Shown here in pieces: positions 11,208 through 21,267 of a stretch of DNA of 64,000 bases (position 1 is its first letter; each line of letters opens with the position of its first letter). The position numbers were made by a program, and so were the translations under genes. Source of the stretch: Zelopaecilomyces penicillatus (Eukaryota > Ascomycota > Sordariomycetes > Hypocreales > Pseudodiploosporaceae); assembly GCA_005765155.1 (NCBI GenBank), contig VCCP01000003.1:1736001-1800000 (forward strand). Direction: 5' to 3'. The notes under the pieces were generated by a model that saw only the letters and a program-made list of their open reading frames with translations, searched no databases and was not told the origin of the DNA.

Positions 11208-12945
11208 CTAGCTCGCTTCATCTGCCGATTTCCCCTTGCCATTGTCAGGTTCCTGTTGCTGTTGTGGTAACTGCTGTGGCGCTGGATGCTGCGGCAAGGC
11301 ACCCGTGTGCAACATTTGGGCATTATCATGGCTCAAAGGCTGACTTGGAGGTGGAAACATGCCCATTGGCAGAGCCTGTAACGCAGGTATACCGTTCATA
11401 AATGATACTGCAGCTCCATTCATGCCTATGCCCATGTTCATGTCCATGCTATCCAACACACCTGGCAGCCCTGTAGGAGGCATGATTAAGCTTCCCCCGC
11501 CATTGGGAATGATGGGGGCGTCGGCCGCACCACCGAGAGATAATTGGCTTGCGCCGAGCTTGCCTTCTGGGTGCAGTGGATACATGAGAGCCTCCATGTT
11601 CGTGCCATCGAAGACTACCATATTCTGGATGGGCTGTTGTGTCTGCCCAAGCACGTTGATGACATCCTGCGCAAGCTGGCCGCCAAGGATGGCTGTCGTC
11701 GGGGCAATCTCGCTTCCTAGGTTCTGGAGAAAGTTGCGCAGGAACTCAGGTCGGAGCGTCTCGCTCGGCAGGCTCAGTGCCTTGTGTTTCTGTGTAGCCA
11801 ATTGCGTAAAAAGTTTGAGATCCTCGCGGTTACTCGGTAAGCGGCCGCCTTGGGTCTGCATAAACTCCCAAAGGGCACGCAGACATGAGAGCGCTGGACT
11901 GACGCTGCGCAAACGGCGTTTGGATTTGAGATACTCATCAGGTAGGACGGCGAGGTCACTCGCGAGAAACCACGTTGAGTAGAGCTCACGCTTGGTGACG
12001 GACTCGATGGTTTTGGGTCCCTCCTTCTTGGTTTTCACATCCACTATGGCGCGGGTGCGCGTCTCCTGCATGGGTTTAGTAGTGACGTTGCCCACGTCGC
12101 GTTTGATAACGTAGCTGTGCTCGATGAGATCACTAAAGATGAAACCATACATGCCATGGGTGCCGGCTGCGTAGAAGGACCTATTATTAAGACGCGTTGC
12201 TGTGTTAATAAGATTGAACAGATCCGGATCCAAGTCCGTGGCAATCACAACTTCGAAGCCTGCAAAGTAGCTGGGCCCCTTGGACTTGACTCCCTCCGAG
12301 TCTACATGTATTTGGACGCGCGGATTCAGCTTGCGGAGGGCGTGGCTCGCAGCCTCGGCGCGGTTCTGCCCAACGGGTTTCTCGACCTCGGCGAGCAGAA
12401 ACTGGGCGCCCAAATCGGGCTCGGTGACTGTGGCGCTATCCAAGATGGTGAGAGAGCTAACGCCCGCGAGAACAAGATTCTTAGCGACCTCGTTACCAAG
12501 GGCGCGCATATTGACGAGCAGAATGTTGGCGCTCTGAATCTTGGCCTGGGCAGCCATGCCCCAAAGGCGGATTTGGCGGTCATAAAGGGCAATTTCATCT
12601 GAGTTTCTTGTGAGATCAGGTTATGACAACAGCAGGCGAAAGAAAAGGCCAGGGCTTACCAGCAGAAATAGTTTTATCTGCCGCGGCTGGCAAGGGCACG
12701 TCTCCTGCGTTTCCGTTGGCGAAAACCAAGGGCATCATAAGAGACGCATCAGGATTCGGCATGCCACCCATAATAGGACCCGGCATGAAAGCCTGGCCTG
12801 GCATCATCAAATTAGGTACGGCATTCGCGTCGACCTGGCTCAGCAGAGACGAGGATGAGACGGGCATCTGCATAGCACCGTGGCCGTTGGGGATTATGGG
12901 AGGCAAGGTTGGTGCTTCTGCACCCTGGTTTGGCAGCTGCTCCAT
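11208..12945 (-). CDS. aos1: SUMO-activating enzyme subunit Aos1 (E1 heterodimer small subunit)
   Basis: Aos1 pairs with Uba2 to adenylate and activate SUMO in the nucleus. The ThiF/E1 fold is clear: DEIALYDRQIRLWG at the start of the domain, AKIQSANILLVNMRALGNEV, VEVAKNLVLAG-type helix, ILDSATVTEPDLGAQFL and AAGTHGMYGFIFSDL. A C-terminal block (EIAPTTAILGGQLAQDVINVL) completes the domain. Exon 1 is 12945-12660 and exon 2 is 12598-11208; the intron (GTAAGC..CTCAG) splits an Asp codon. The protein is 558 aa, long for Aos1. About 95 residues precede the E1 domain and about 110 follow it, both rich in Met, Pro, Gly and Asn. As expected for Aos1, no catalytic-Cys domain is visible. The start is the first ATG, since the frame upstream opens only with TTG. 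Confidence 0.93.
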
Positions 12946-13877
12946 GTTTTGTTTGTAGCAACCTCGTGCAACAAAAATCTCCTTAAAAGAATGAGTCAAA
13001 GAGCCCTTCTGCCTTTTAGTCTGGCACCGTGTGATGCAGTTGAAATGTCGTCTATGTGGGCGAAAGCTGGTGACGGCGAGGCTGGGAGAAACTAGTGGAG
13101 GCGGAATGAGCGGCGTTTGACGACGTCACGCGAATGAGACGAGATGAGAATATGAGGCGAGATTTGTGTTTTCCAGATTGCTCTTGCAGCAAAGGCGGAA
13201 AACAAGATGCGAAAAAGAACAGCGCAGCAGTGGCAGCTCGTGCACTGGGATAATTTTGGCAATCAACACTTCACACAGCACAGACAAGCATGAAGGAGGC
13301 AGATCTGCCAACTGTCTTCAAGTGCCTTCATTCAAGTTGTTCAAGGACAAGGAAGCAGATCTTAATTGTTGCCAATCGACAATGTGGCTGGAGCTTGTCA
13401 AGCCACATACACACAGCCTTGTCGTGGCAACGCTCTTGTAGCACTGTCTCGGTCAGTTATAGCGGCACGTACACTGTAAAGCCTGTGATAACAGGGGGCT
13501 CGACTTGAAAGTGCCAACTTCCATTCTCACCTAGGAATTTGTGACATCTAATTTAATTTTATATTTTAAGAAAATAGCATACTATCAACGACGATGACTT
13601 ATCATGTTGCATTCCAAGATTCACGGTGCAGACTTGGAAGGATCCTTTTAGGCAGCCAACCCCTCATTCGACCAAGCTTAAAGTTCTCACAACCAACAAC
13701 ACACACAAAGTCCGAGGCACAGCCAAACGACGGGGTCAACACCCTCCCCCGACCATCGTCGACTGGCTATGAAAGCTACCGAATTCAACCGGACACTTGA
13801 TCGTCAGCTATCAAAAAAAAGCAACAGAACTATTTTATTTTATATCCATCGATTAGGCCAACTCAGTCTTGTCCACC
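12946..13877. other. Divergent promoter region between aos1 and F-box gene
   Basis: This 930-bp region holds the upstream sequences of aos1 (-) and the F-box gene (+). Base composition shifts from GC-rich beside aos1 to AT-rich from about 13540, with A/T runs just before the F-box start. No further gene is supported. Confidence 0.45.
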
Positions 13878-15219
13878 ATGGGGTTTTCTCTTGAAAGCTG
13901 TCCTGGCGAAGTTATCGAACTGATCTTGTCATCGTTGGAGTTGAAAGACATTCGAAATCTACGACTAGCTAGCAGATCCGTATCTGATAAATCTTGGTGT
14001 GGTCGTTTTCGCCGTCTGTGTCAGTCAAAACATGTCGACATCGCGGTTACATCGTTGCGAGCTTTCACTGCGGATCTTCAAAGCCTCAGCAACCTCCCTC
14101 AAGTTGAACATCTGTATCTTGTTGGCTTGTCATGGAAGAACAAGAAGCCAAATCATCAAAGAGAGGAGGAGGCCGAGGTTTTCATAGAGGCTCTCAAGGA
14201 GATGACCAAGAGCGGCAGGGATGGTCGTCTCAAGTCACTCACACTTGAGGTAGCCGTTCGTCGCAGAAACCGCACCAGATCCCGACCCGCTGAATTGAAA
14301 GGTCGCACCATACCAAAGCGTGTATGGTCATGCACAGTCGAGACGTGGCAGTTAACATTACGAGGCCTAGCGGAAAGTCAATTGCGAGTTGAGAAGTTCA
14401 ACGCATTCAATGGAGAGTGCATGCAGCGATGCAGCATACCATGCGACCGGCTTGGTATAGCTCCTGATCTGTACCCTGGGCTTAAAGTCTCTTTCAAGGC
14501 TCTTCAGTTTCTCTCTCTAAGCATCTGTGATAGGGTGTTCAAGTTTGGGGATGATGCTTACGAATCCGATGGCGAATCTAACTATTTTAGCCGTCAAGCA
14601 GAGGAGGAGGAGCGGCCTGATCCTACAAGAAATTCTCAAGCTGAGGCCATCGAAGAACACAACTTTTCTGGCGTTTCAGAACTCATCGACCTATGTCCAA
14701 ACATCACACACCTTGAACTACATTATTTTCATTTGTTTAATCGCATTTTGAATGTCATGACCGAATTTCCCTCCGAGAAAATTCTAAAACGTGTGTTAGA
14801 GTTGAAAAATCTGCCCAGGCTCATTGGCTGCACGCTACGTGGAGTAACAGCTTGTGAAAAAGATTTGCTCAACTTCATTCTGCGGACAAAGCCAAGTGAC
14901 TTGTCTTTACAAAACTATTCGGTTAATCCAGGGCAACTTCAGTTCTATAATTGAACACTGTACAACTAGTGGGGCGAATATCAAAACGCTCCTTTTTGAT
15001 AACCTGAAAAAGCCAGACGGTGAAGGCTACTACGAAATGGTCCATTTTCCTGGGCGCGAATCATCTCGAGCAGCTATCCCAAATGCCAGCGAGAGAATTA
15101 TACGAGAAGGGGATGCCGTCAAGCAGCCTATGTTGTATTCTGTTTCGCGTCCAATCCATATTGGTAGTCCGACTACAGTAGAGTATAGAAGATATCAGCG
15201 TTTAGAGTACGGTGGCTAA
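13878..15219 (+). pseudogene. F-box protein gene with apparent 1-base frameshift near its 3' end
   Basis: The N-terminus is an F-box (LESCPGEVIELILSSLELKDIRNLRLAS, shown here only in part: PGEVIELILSSLELKD), which would link substrates to an SCF ubiquitin ligase through Skp1. The remainder is a Leu-rich, LRR-like region typical of the expanded F-box families of filamentous fungi. From ATG 13878 the frame stops at 14954 (358 aa). The coding-like sequence continues without a break in the next frame to 15219 (NFSSIIEHCTTSGANIKTLL). The two frames join if one G is removed from the GGG at about 14935-14938. No intron of workable length can explain the switch. It may be a young pseudogene, a natural truncation or a base-calling error. 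The frame opens upstream at 13869 with TTG, so ATG 13878 is preferred. Confidence 0.7.
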
Positions 15220-15843
15220 GATCAAGCTATGGCAATACACGGCAATAAATACACATTTGCAGTCGTTCAAGTCCGCCGTCATATCAATTGCCTCAGTACA
15301 TACTCTTTATAAACCCATCACCACTGCGTATTGTTCAAAACCGGCTTTCAAGTCACCTGCAAACCGAGTGTGCTGGCCATGGTGCTAGCCTGCTCCATCC
15401 AAAGTCGCCAATCCGGGCGGCCCTGACCATGAGCAGATTTGATCATACTCAAACAGTGCAACACCACTCCAATAAGGCTCGTCTTCGTTGTTCTCATCTC
15501 GGTCCGCAATGTAGTTGTAATTGGTAATGCCAATACCCGGAACCAGTCTCTGGAGCAGTGTGACTCTTACATTTCAAGGGGTATCAGCCACGGGTCAAAT
15601 ACGATGCACAGGTGAGTAACCGAGAGAGTGCAACTTACAAACTTCTATATTCTCCTGGGTACTCCTGCGAGTTTGCATTATTCTGAGTAGCCCTGTTGCG
15701 AGGGGTCATGATGAATGCCCACGTATGGTCGTTTGGACTGGTGAACAAAAACTTCAACTTGCCCACCACCGCCAATTGTCACCAATACTTGGAGACCTAC
15801 AGATCCTGGGGGACCGGCTCCCTTTTTTGGTGGTGGCGGCATC
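15220..15843. other. Broken coding-like remnants, identity unknown
   Basis: On the - strand, about 15545-15400 reads as a protein-like stretch (GIGITNYNYIADRD, EPYWSGVALFEYDQIC) but ends in a stop and has no start. On the + strand, about 15740-15843 reads PPPPIVTNTWRPTDPGG and then GGGGIMGTIERMGA, resembling a Pro/Gly-rich linker of a secreted protein. Stops interrupt both. I cannot name the family. Decay of one or two genes is the simplest reading. Confidence 0.3.
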
Positions 15844-16905
15844 ATGGGGACCATCGAAAGAATGGGAGCCAATGCTACTATCACGATTAATCTCGGGCTG
15901 CCTCAGTCCACCACCCCAACCCAGACACAGACACAGACACAGACAACCAGGGCACCTGATTGCGTCGCCAAATCAAAACAACGACGCTGTGCAATGGCTC
16001 CGGTGGACATCAAGCCTGCGTTACCAGCTCGTACTGCTCGGAGTATTCTTTGCCAACTCTCACGGGGCCAATCAACCCCAAAGACTGTCCAGAGATAACT
16101 ACTGTCTCGAGACGATGCATTGGTAGTGGCGGCCAGGCCGGCTGCCAGGACGTCACTGTATGTGCGCCATATCCCATTACCTTTACAACAACATCGAAGA
16201 AGCTGTCGTGCTATGACTGGCGAGACGCTTGCATAAGCACCACGTATAACACCAAATGCGACAAGGCGGCCAGAGTAGCGCCTGCAACAGCCATCGACGC
16301 AATTCAGACCAACGTAGCAGCAGTAGCAACGCCAAGACCCACCGCAACAAAAGAACAGCCCATTGTCTACATTGCTCAAGAACAAGCTGTGCCAGAAAGC
16401 AGCAGGAACAACAGCATGGCGGTAGCAACAGCCCTGACCATAAGTCAAAACCCGAATCCTTTGAATCCATGGTTGGCGCCACGAGCAGGCTGTCAAACAT
16501 CCGCGGTGTGTGTGTGTGCAAAGGTCCCTTCACGACATGCCTCACCATCAAGATTGAAGAGTTCCGTGAATTCAGCGTTGTGTTCAAGGTTAAAGTCGAG
16601 GAGAATGACAAGACGACGTGCGATTTCAAGAAGCAATGTAAAGGGTGCAAAGGAGGCGACAAGGAGTGCAAGGATGGAAACAAGATTAGGTGGGAACATA
16701 ACAAAGTGTGGTACTACAGTAAGAAGGAGGACTACACGTTTTTTGGCACACTGGGCAATATCCAGTCGGACAAAAATCAATGCGGTAAGTCAATTTTGGA
16801 GTGACTTCTGTGGTGCTGATGTCGCTGACAATGTGCAGGTTTCTTTGGTGACTGTGCTGGCCATTTTTTCACTTCGGAAGATAACTGCAAGGACAACAAG
16901 AGATG
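15844..16905 (+). pseudogene. Cysteine-rich secreted-type protein remnant, frames broken
   Basis: Three successive + frames carry protein-like sequence. The first (15844 on) gives MGTIERMGANATITINLG and a Thr/Gln linker made by a CAGACA repeat near 15921-15946. The second (about 15970-16440) has paired cysteines (LCNGSGGHQACVTSSYC, GGQAGCQDVTVCAPYP). The third (about 16480-16783) contains GVCVCKGPFTTCLTIKI and CKGCKGGDKECKDGNK. An intron with good signals (GTAAGT at about 16785, TGTGCAG at about 16838) joins it to a short last exon, FFGDCAGHFFTSEDNC, ending at 16905. The spacing of cysteines suggests an extracellular protein. No clear signal peptide or enzyme domain was found. Frame changes between parts could be unrecognised introns rather than mutations. 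Confidence 0.35.
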
Positions 16906-18051
16906 ATAAGGAAATCAGTAGTTATCTCTATAAAACTCGTCTAATTAAAGCCATGTCATCAAGATGCCAAACATGTGCTTAAAACATTGTAATACTCGTG
17001 TTGTCGTATTGCAAGTAATAATTGCTGTGGGCAAGTTGACAACCATGAGCTTATTTTTCATTTTTATTTTTCATATAATTGTAGGATACTTTACATGACA
17101 ACACGAAATATTGCATCTTCTTGCAACTATCATCTTCAGATGGTGTGGTATTGGTATTGGATGTGATTTGCATCTGATCCATGAAAGATTGAATAGAACC
17201 GCAATCACCCCGAGTCTCCTCAACCAATTTTCTGTTAGAGTAGAAGTAGCTGAAAGGCTATCTCAGGGGTGCAGATGATATTCAAAATCTGTGATTGAAA
17301 GCATTTAAATATGGTATATAGAAAACAGTGATGTTCTTAGCTGTAAATGCAAAGTTTATGTTTGCGCAATATATCCCGTGTGATTCATTACTAACTTGAT
17401 GCTTGCCACAACTGCATTATGATAAGTGATTACTACTTTGAATCTACTATCGAAGCAATATTAACATTGTTAAGGGACTTTGAATTACAAGTCACTGTAC
17501 GGAGTATTGTTAGTGACACTGGTGAGCGAGCATGATAGGCTTTGCTTATCAGAGAAACCGAATGCAAGAAAAGTGGAGCATGCCACGATTACGGCCAGGA
17601 TGCTGACCGGGATAGGAACGCGCTAATAATATCTAAGGTAAGTTGTAACTGACGACTCTTACTCGCTACCCCACCCGCAACAGGTCACTTGGACGCTGCA
17701 ACTCCCGCCGTCGCTTTCCTGGGCTGACCCAGCAGCCACGCCATCACCAGCATCATCACCACCACAACCCACCGCCATTAATCCAAACAGCCCATTCTTG
17801 AAGCAGCAGGCAGTCAGCCAGTCATTCAGTCGGTTGGTCAGTCTCCCTGGAACACTCGACGGAAGCAGCAATTACAGCATCTTGGACACTGGCCACGCAC
17901 TAGTCCCAAACCTTCATCACATTCAGGACGACTACAACCTTTCGATCGGCCCTCCTCGCTCACCCTGCATCCGGAATTCTGCCTGCCGCGGCTCCGGATA
18001 AGCCACCTGAGCTGAACGCCATACGGGGCGCCCTCCAACTTCCTTTTCATC
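16906..18051. other. AT-rich intergenic region and leader of next gene
   Basis: From 16985 to 17640 the sequence is AT-rich with no frame of note. From about 17640 it becomes CA/CT-rich, as expected of the promoter and 5' leader of the gene starting at 18052. No RNA gene seen. Confidence 0.45.
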
Positions 18052-19824
18052 ATGTCCTCGAGGACGGGCTCGGGGCCAAACTCCCACCGCCAGCGCTCTC
18101 GAGAGGCACCGGCCGACTACCCTCCGCTACCTACGGCTCCCGTCCTGCCCTCGCTACGAACCCTAAACTCCCCTCGAGATCGCGATAATATCAGCAGCAA
18201 CAGCAGCAGCAATAACAACGCCGCCGCCATCTCGCAGGCTCTGCCCCCGAGCCGCACCCTGAACCGCCACTGGTCGGCCATGACCTCGCGGCGAGCTGAG
18301 CGCATCCGCAGCCTTGACGATAGGCTACCGTCAGCACTGGGCCTTCTCGACGACCTTGACCGCTCCATGGACCAAGCGTGGCATTCATCTTCATCCTCAT
18401 CGCGCCGCGCCACCCGTGTACGCACCGCGGGGGAACCTCGCCCCTCCAACTTTGAAGAACTAGACCGGTCCCTCGACGAGGCGAACTCACATCTCAGAGC
18501 CCTACTCGACTTGACCACGCAAACTCATCTGGTGACCCCCCAAATGCCACCCAGTTTCTCTCCGTCTCTCCGCCCTCACGACTTCCCTGATGACAACCGG
18601 AGGACCAAGCGCCGCAAACTGGACTCCGAACGCCTCGCGACCAGCTTCAAGAGCTTTCGGTATGGGAGGTATGGGCAGGTCGAGCCGGGCCAACTGCGCA
18701 TGGAGATTGTGAGCTGCGACGGCGGCATGTTTTCTAACGAGTCGTCCTACGCCGCCGAGAATATCCTCAAGGATGATAGCTCAGTCTACTGCACCAAGGG
18801 GAACCGGTGCAATATCGTACTGCGGCACCAGGGCGCTACCGTCTTCACTCTGCAGGAGCTCGTCATCAAGGCACCAGGGTCGATGAACTACTCTCATCCG
18901 TACGTTTGCCCCGCCTTGACCGGACTAGAGTTTCCGCAGACCTGAAGTGACAAGCACTGTTGGTGATTTCTCATTTTGCTAACGCGCCTCCCATTTACTT
19001 TTTTGTGTAGCGTGCGGGAAGGCATGGTCTTTATATCTATGAATCAAGACGACGCTCTAAGCAGAACAGCCCAGTACCAGATACAGTATGCGCCGCCGCC
19101 TTCAAGGGATCACAACTGGCTCACAACAGGGGGGGACAACAGACACATGTATGAGAGGGATCCCCGCCACATCATATCCATACGACACCGCGAAGACGGT
19201 ACTGCGACCACTCGCACCGGAAGGTCTTATGTCTACAGGCCCGACGATGACGACGACGACAACCGCGTGCCCCAGATGCCCGATGAGTTTGTCGCCAACA
19301 TGCCCGACTTCCACATCACCACGGAATGCAGTGATGATGAGGATGATGATGGCTTCGAAGGTGCCCGCTCCTCATTTCGTCGCCCACCGAACCGCATCGG
19401 CGCCCTACCTTTTGAGAACCCTGACTCTGACTCCGATGACCTGGCCAACAATCCCTTTGGGTCTGAGGACCCCGCCGACGACCTCCTCCTCCACCACAGT
19501 CGCCGACAGAACATCCAGCGCCATCGTGAGCACGACCGCCTGACAATGTCCCTTGCTGACGCCTGGGATGCGCACGCCAGTGCCACCCAAGAGGCCGTCC
19601 GCGCCGTCGGCGGCGGCGAGCTGCTCGCCCCCCATGCCCGCTTTTTCATCGAGAAAAAGAAGAGCAAATGCACCATCCGCTTCGATCCCCCTGTCTCTGG
19701 CCGCTTCATCCTCCTCAAAATGTGGGGTTCCCAGCACGACCCCGGTAGCAACATCGATATTCAGTCTGTTATATCGCGTGGCTTCGCTGGGCCGCGCTAC
19801 TTTCCTTCTGTCGAATTGCGATGA
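18052..19824 (+). CDS. Conserved-looking protein, 553 aa, possible beta-sandwich (galactose-binding-like) domain
   Basis: I cannot name this family. Exon 1 is 18052-18899 and exon 2 is 19011-19824; the intron has GTACGT and TGTGTAG ends and splits a Pro codon. Residues 1-190 are low-complexity (Ser, Arg, Pro) with two Leu/Asp-rich helices (RSLDDRLPSALGLLDDLDRS and a similar one). From about residue 200 a compact domain begins: LRMEIVSCDGGMFSNESSYA, AENILKDDSSVYCTKGNRC, VFTLQELVIKAPG and GMVFISMNQDD. An acidic insert follows. The end returns to strand-like sequence (CTIRFDPPVSGRFILLKMWG, RGFAGPRYFPSVELR). The pattern of exposed loop, Cys and closing strands resembles discoidin/DOC-type beta-sandwiches, but this is a guess from shape, not a family match. 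Confidence 0.8.
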
Positions 19825-20533
19825 AAAGCGAGGAGATGTACGCCGAATACCTTGATCGCTTCTTGGTCAATTTTTTGCTAAATTTCTTTTCACTTGATTG
19901 ACTGGTTTTTGGGCCCTTACGCCCACAACGGAGCCTGGCGACTTTTCTCAGGATGAACAAAGGCCAATGGATTTACAGCAATTTGCACAGGGAGTTCGCG
20001 GAGTCAGGGAAACTGTCATTATCACATTTGTTGCACTTTAGACGGAGGTGCCGTTTGGTTTTTCTCTTGTCATATACGCGTGCCGTTTTAGCCAATGTAT
20101 CAGTAGAGGGACCCAAGGGCCGTATCATCAGGATTCTTCATGTTGGGCTTAACTTGCTCGGCCAACGTGTCTTTTTAGCGACGGTTTGCATCAAGGCTTG
20201 CTTTTTCAGCGGTACTTATCTCAAGCATCCTTTGTTTGTTGGGTGTTACCTTCAGTTCAATGTACTATCCGGAATTTGCTTCACACCGTGGTATGGAGTT
20301 GGTCTACAAGCAAGTCGGCTGTTGCTATTACAGGTAGCACATCATTGATCGACGCGTGAAAATTTACGTATTAAAATGATGAAATTACTAATACTACTGA
20401 ATTAAGTTTATCTGTTTTCTTTGAAACGTCCTGCCGTTCCCATCTTCCATACCATGGGGCTCAATCACTTCACGCGGCCAAGTGGACCAAACTCAGCAGT
20501 GGTAGTTTCCACCACATCCAGGCTAGCTTCAAA
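19825..20533. other. Convergent intergenic region
   Basis: About 700 bp between the 3' ends of two convergent genes. An ATG frame of 131 codons at 19953-20348 lies here, but its composition and position immediately after a stop codon favour 3' UTR. Nothing else seen. Confidence 0.4.
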
Positions 20534-21267
20534 TTATACCTTTCCAGCCTCCCCAGGGGCGGCACTGAGAGCATAAGGCGATAGGGCTGTGGCAATACCA
20601 GCAATCGTTGTGCCCATGATACTAGTGAATGTTATAAAAGTGCTTCTTGAGTCAAACAGGAGATTTTGGTTCAAGCTTACAGATTGAGATGCAGGAGCAC
20701 AAAAGCTGGTTTGGTAGCAGTGAATCCTGTGTCTGCCATTTCGAGGAGAAAACCGCCTCCGAGTCCATGATAGGTGTATTTGTAGGAGTCAACGTTTGAT
20801 TCGTAAATACCACGTGAGCAGTTGGTACATCCGGGGATGTCGGCCGTAGCGGCGGAGTGTTGGAGCAGAGTGTTGAAATCAGGAACTATATTAGGCATTG
20901 TGTTGAGATCTTGCCAGCCGATGTAGACGACTGAGGCCAACACGAGAAGTGTGAAGAAAATGCCCCGAAAAACGAACATTGGATCAACAACAGAGCCTTT
21001 GGCACGGGTATGGCTTCTCACTGCCATTACCATAGTAGTGAAGAACGCTATGGTAGCAGCGCATGAGACGGCGAGATATATGCCCCAACGAGTGAAGCCG
21101 CACTGGATCTCTCCAATCCCGCAAAAGTGTGGGGTGTCTTCGACTCTTGCTTTTGCCTTGGCCCAGGCAACAGCAGAAAATATCATCAGGAGGAAATTTT
21201 GAAAGCTGTACGCCATAACAGCACCGACTAAGACAGTTCTAGAAACCCAGTGACCGTTGCCCACCAT
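20534..21267 (-). CDS. Small multi-span membrane protein of unknown function, 224 aa
   Basis: ATG 21267 (MVGNGHWVSRTVLVGAVMAY) opens a protein with four clear hydrophobic spans near residues 10-32, 58-80, 92-112 and 178-205. A Cys-containing loop (TPHFCGIGEIQCGF) sits between the first two spans and CTNCSRG between the third and fourth. Exon 1 ends at 20681 with a GTAAGC donor. Exon 2 starts at 20621 after TTCACTAG and ends at the TAA at 20534, giving a C-terminal LIMGTTIAGIATALSPYAL. Without splicing the protein would stop right at the donor. The frame remains open upstream of 21267 but has no ATG nearby, so an additional 5' exon is possible. No family recognised; plasma or organelle membrane location is inferred only from the spans. 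Confidence 0.65.

Noticed and set aside
19953..20348. 131-codon + strand frame
   Set aside because: Directly after the stop of the 553-aa protein; Leu/Phe/Cys-rich composition with no recognisable feature.
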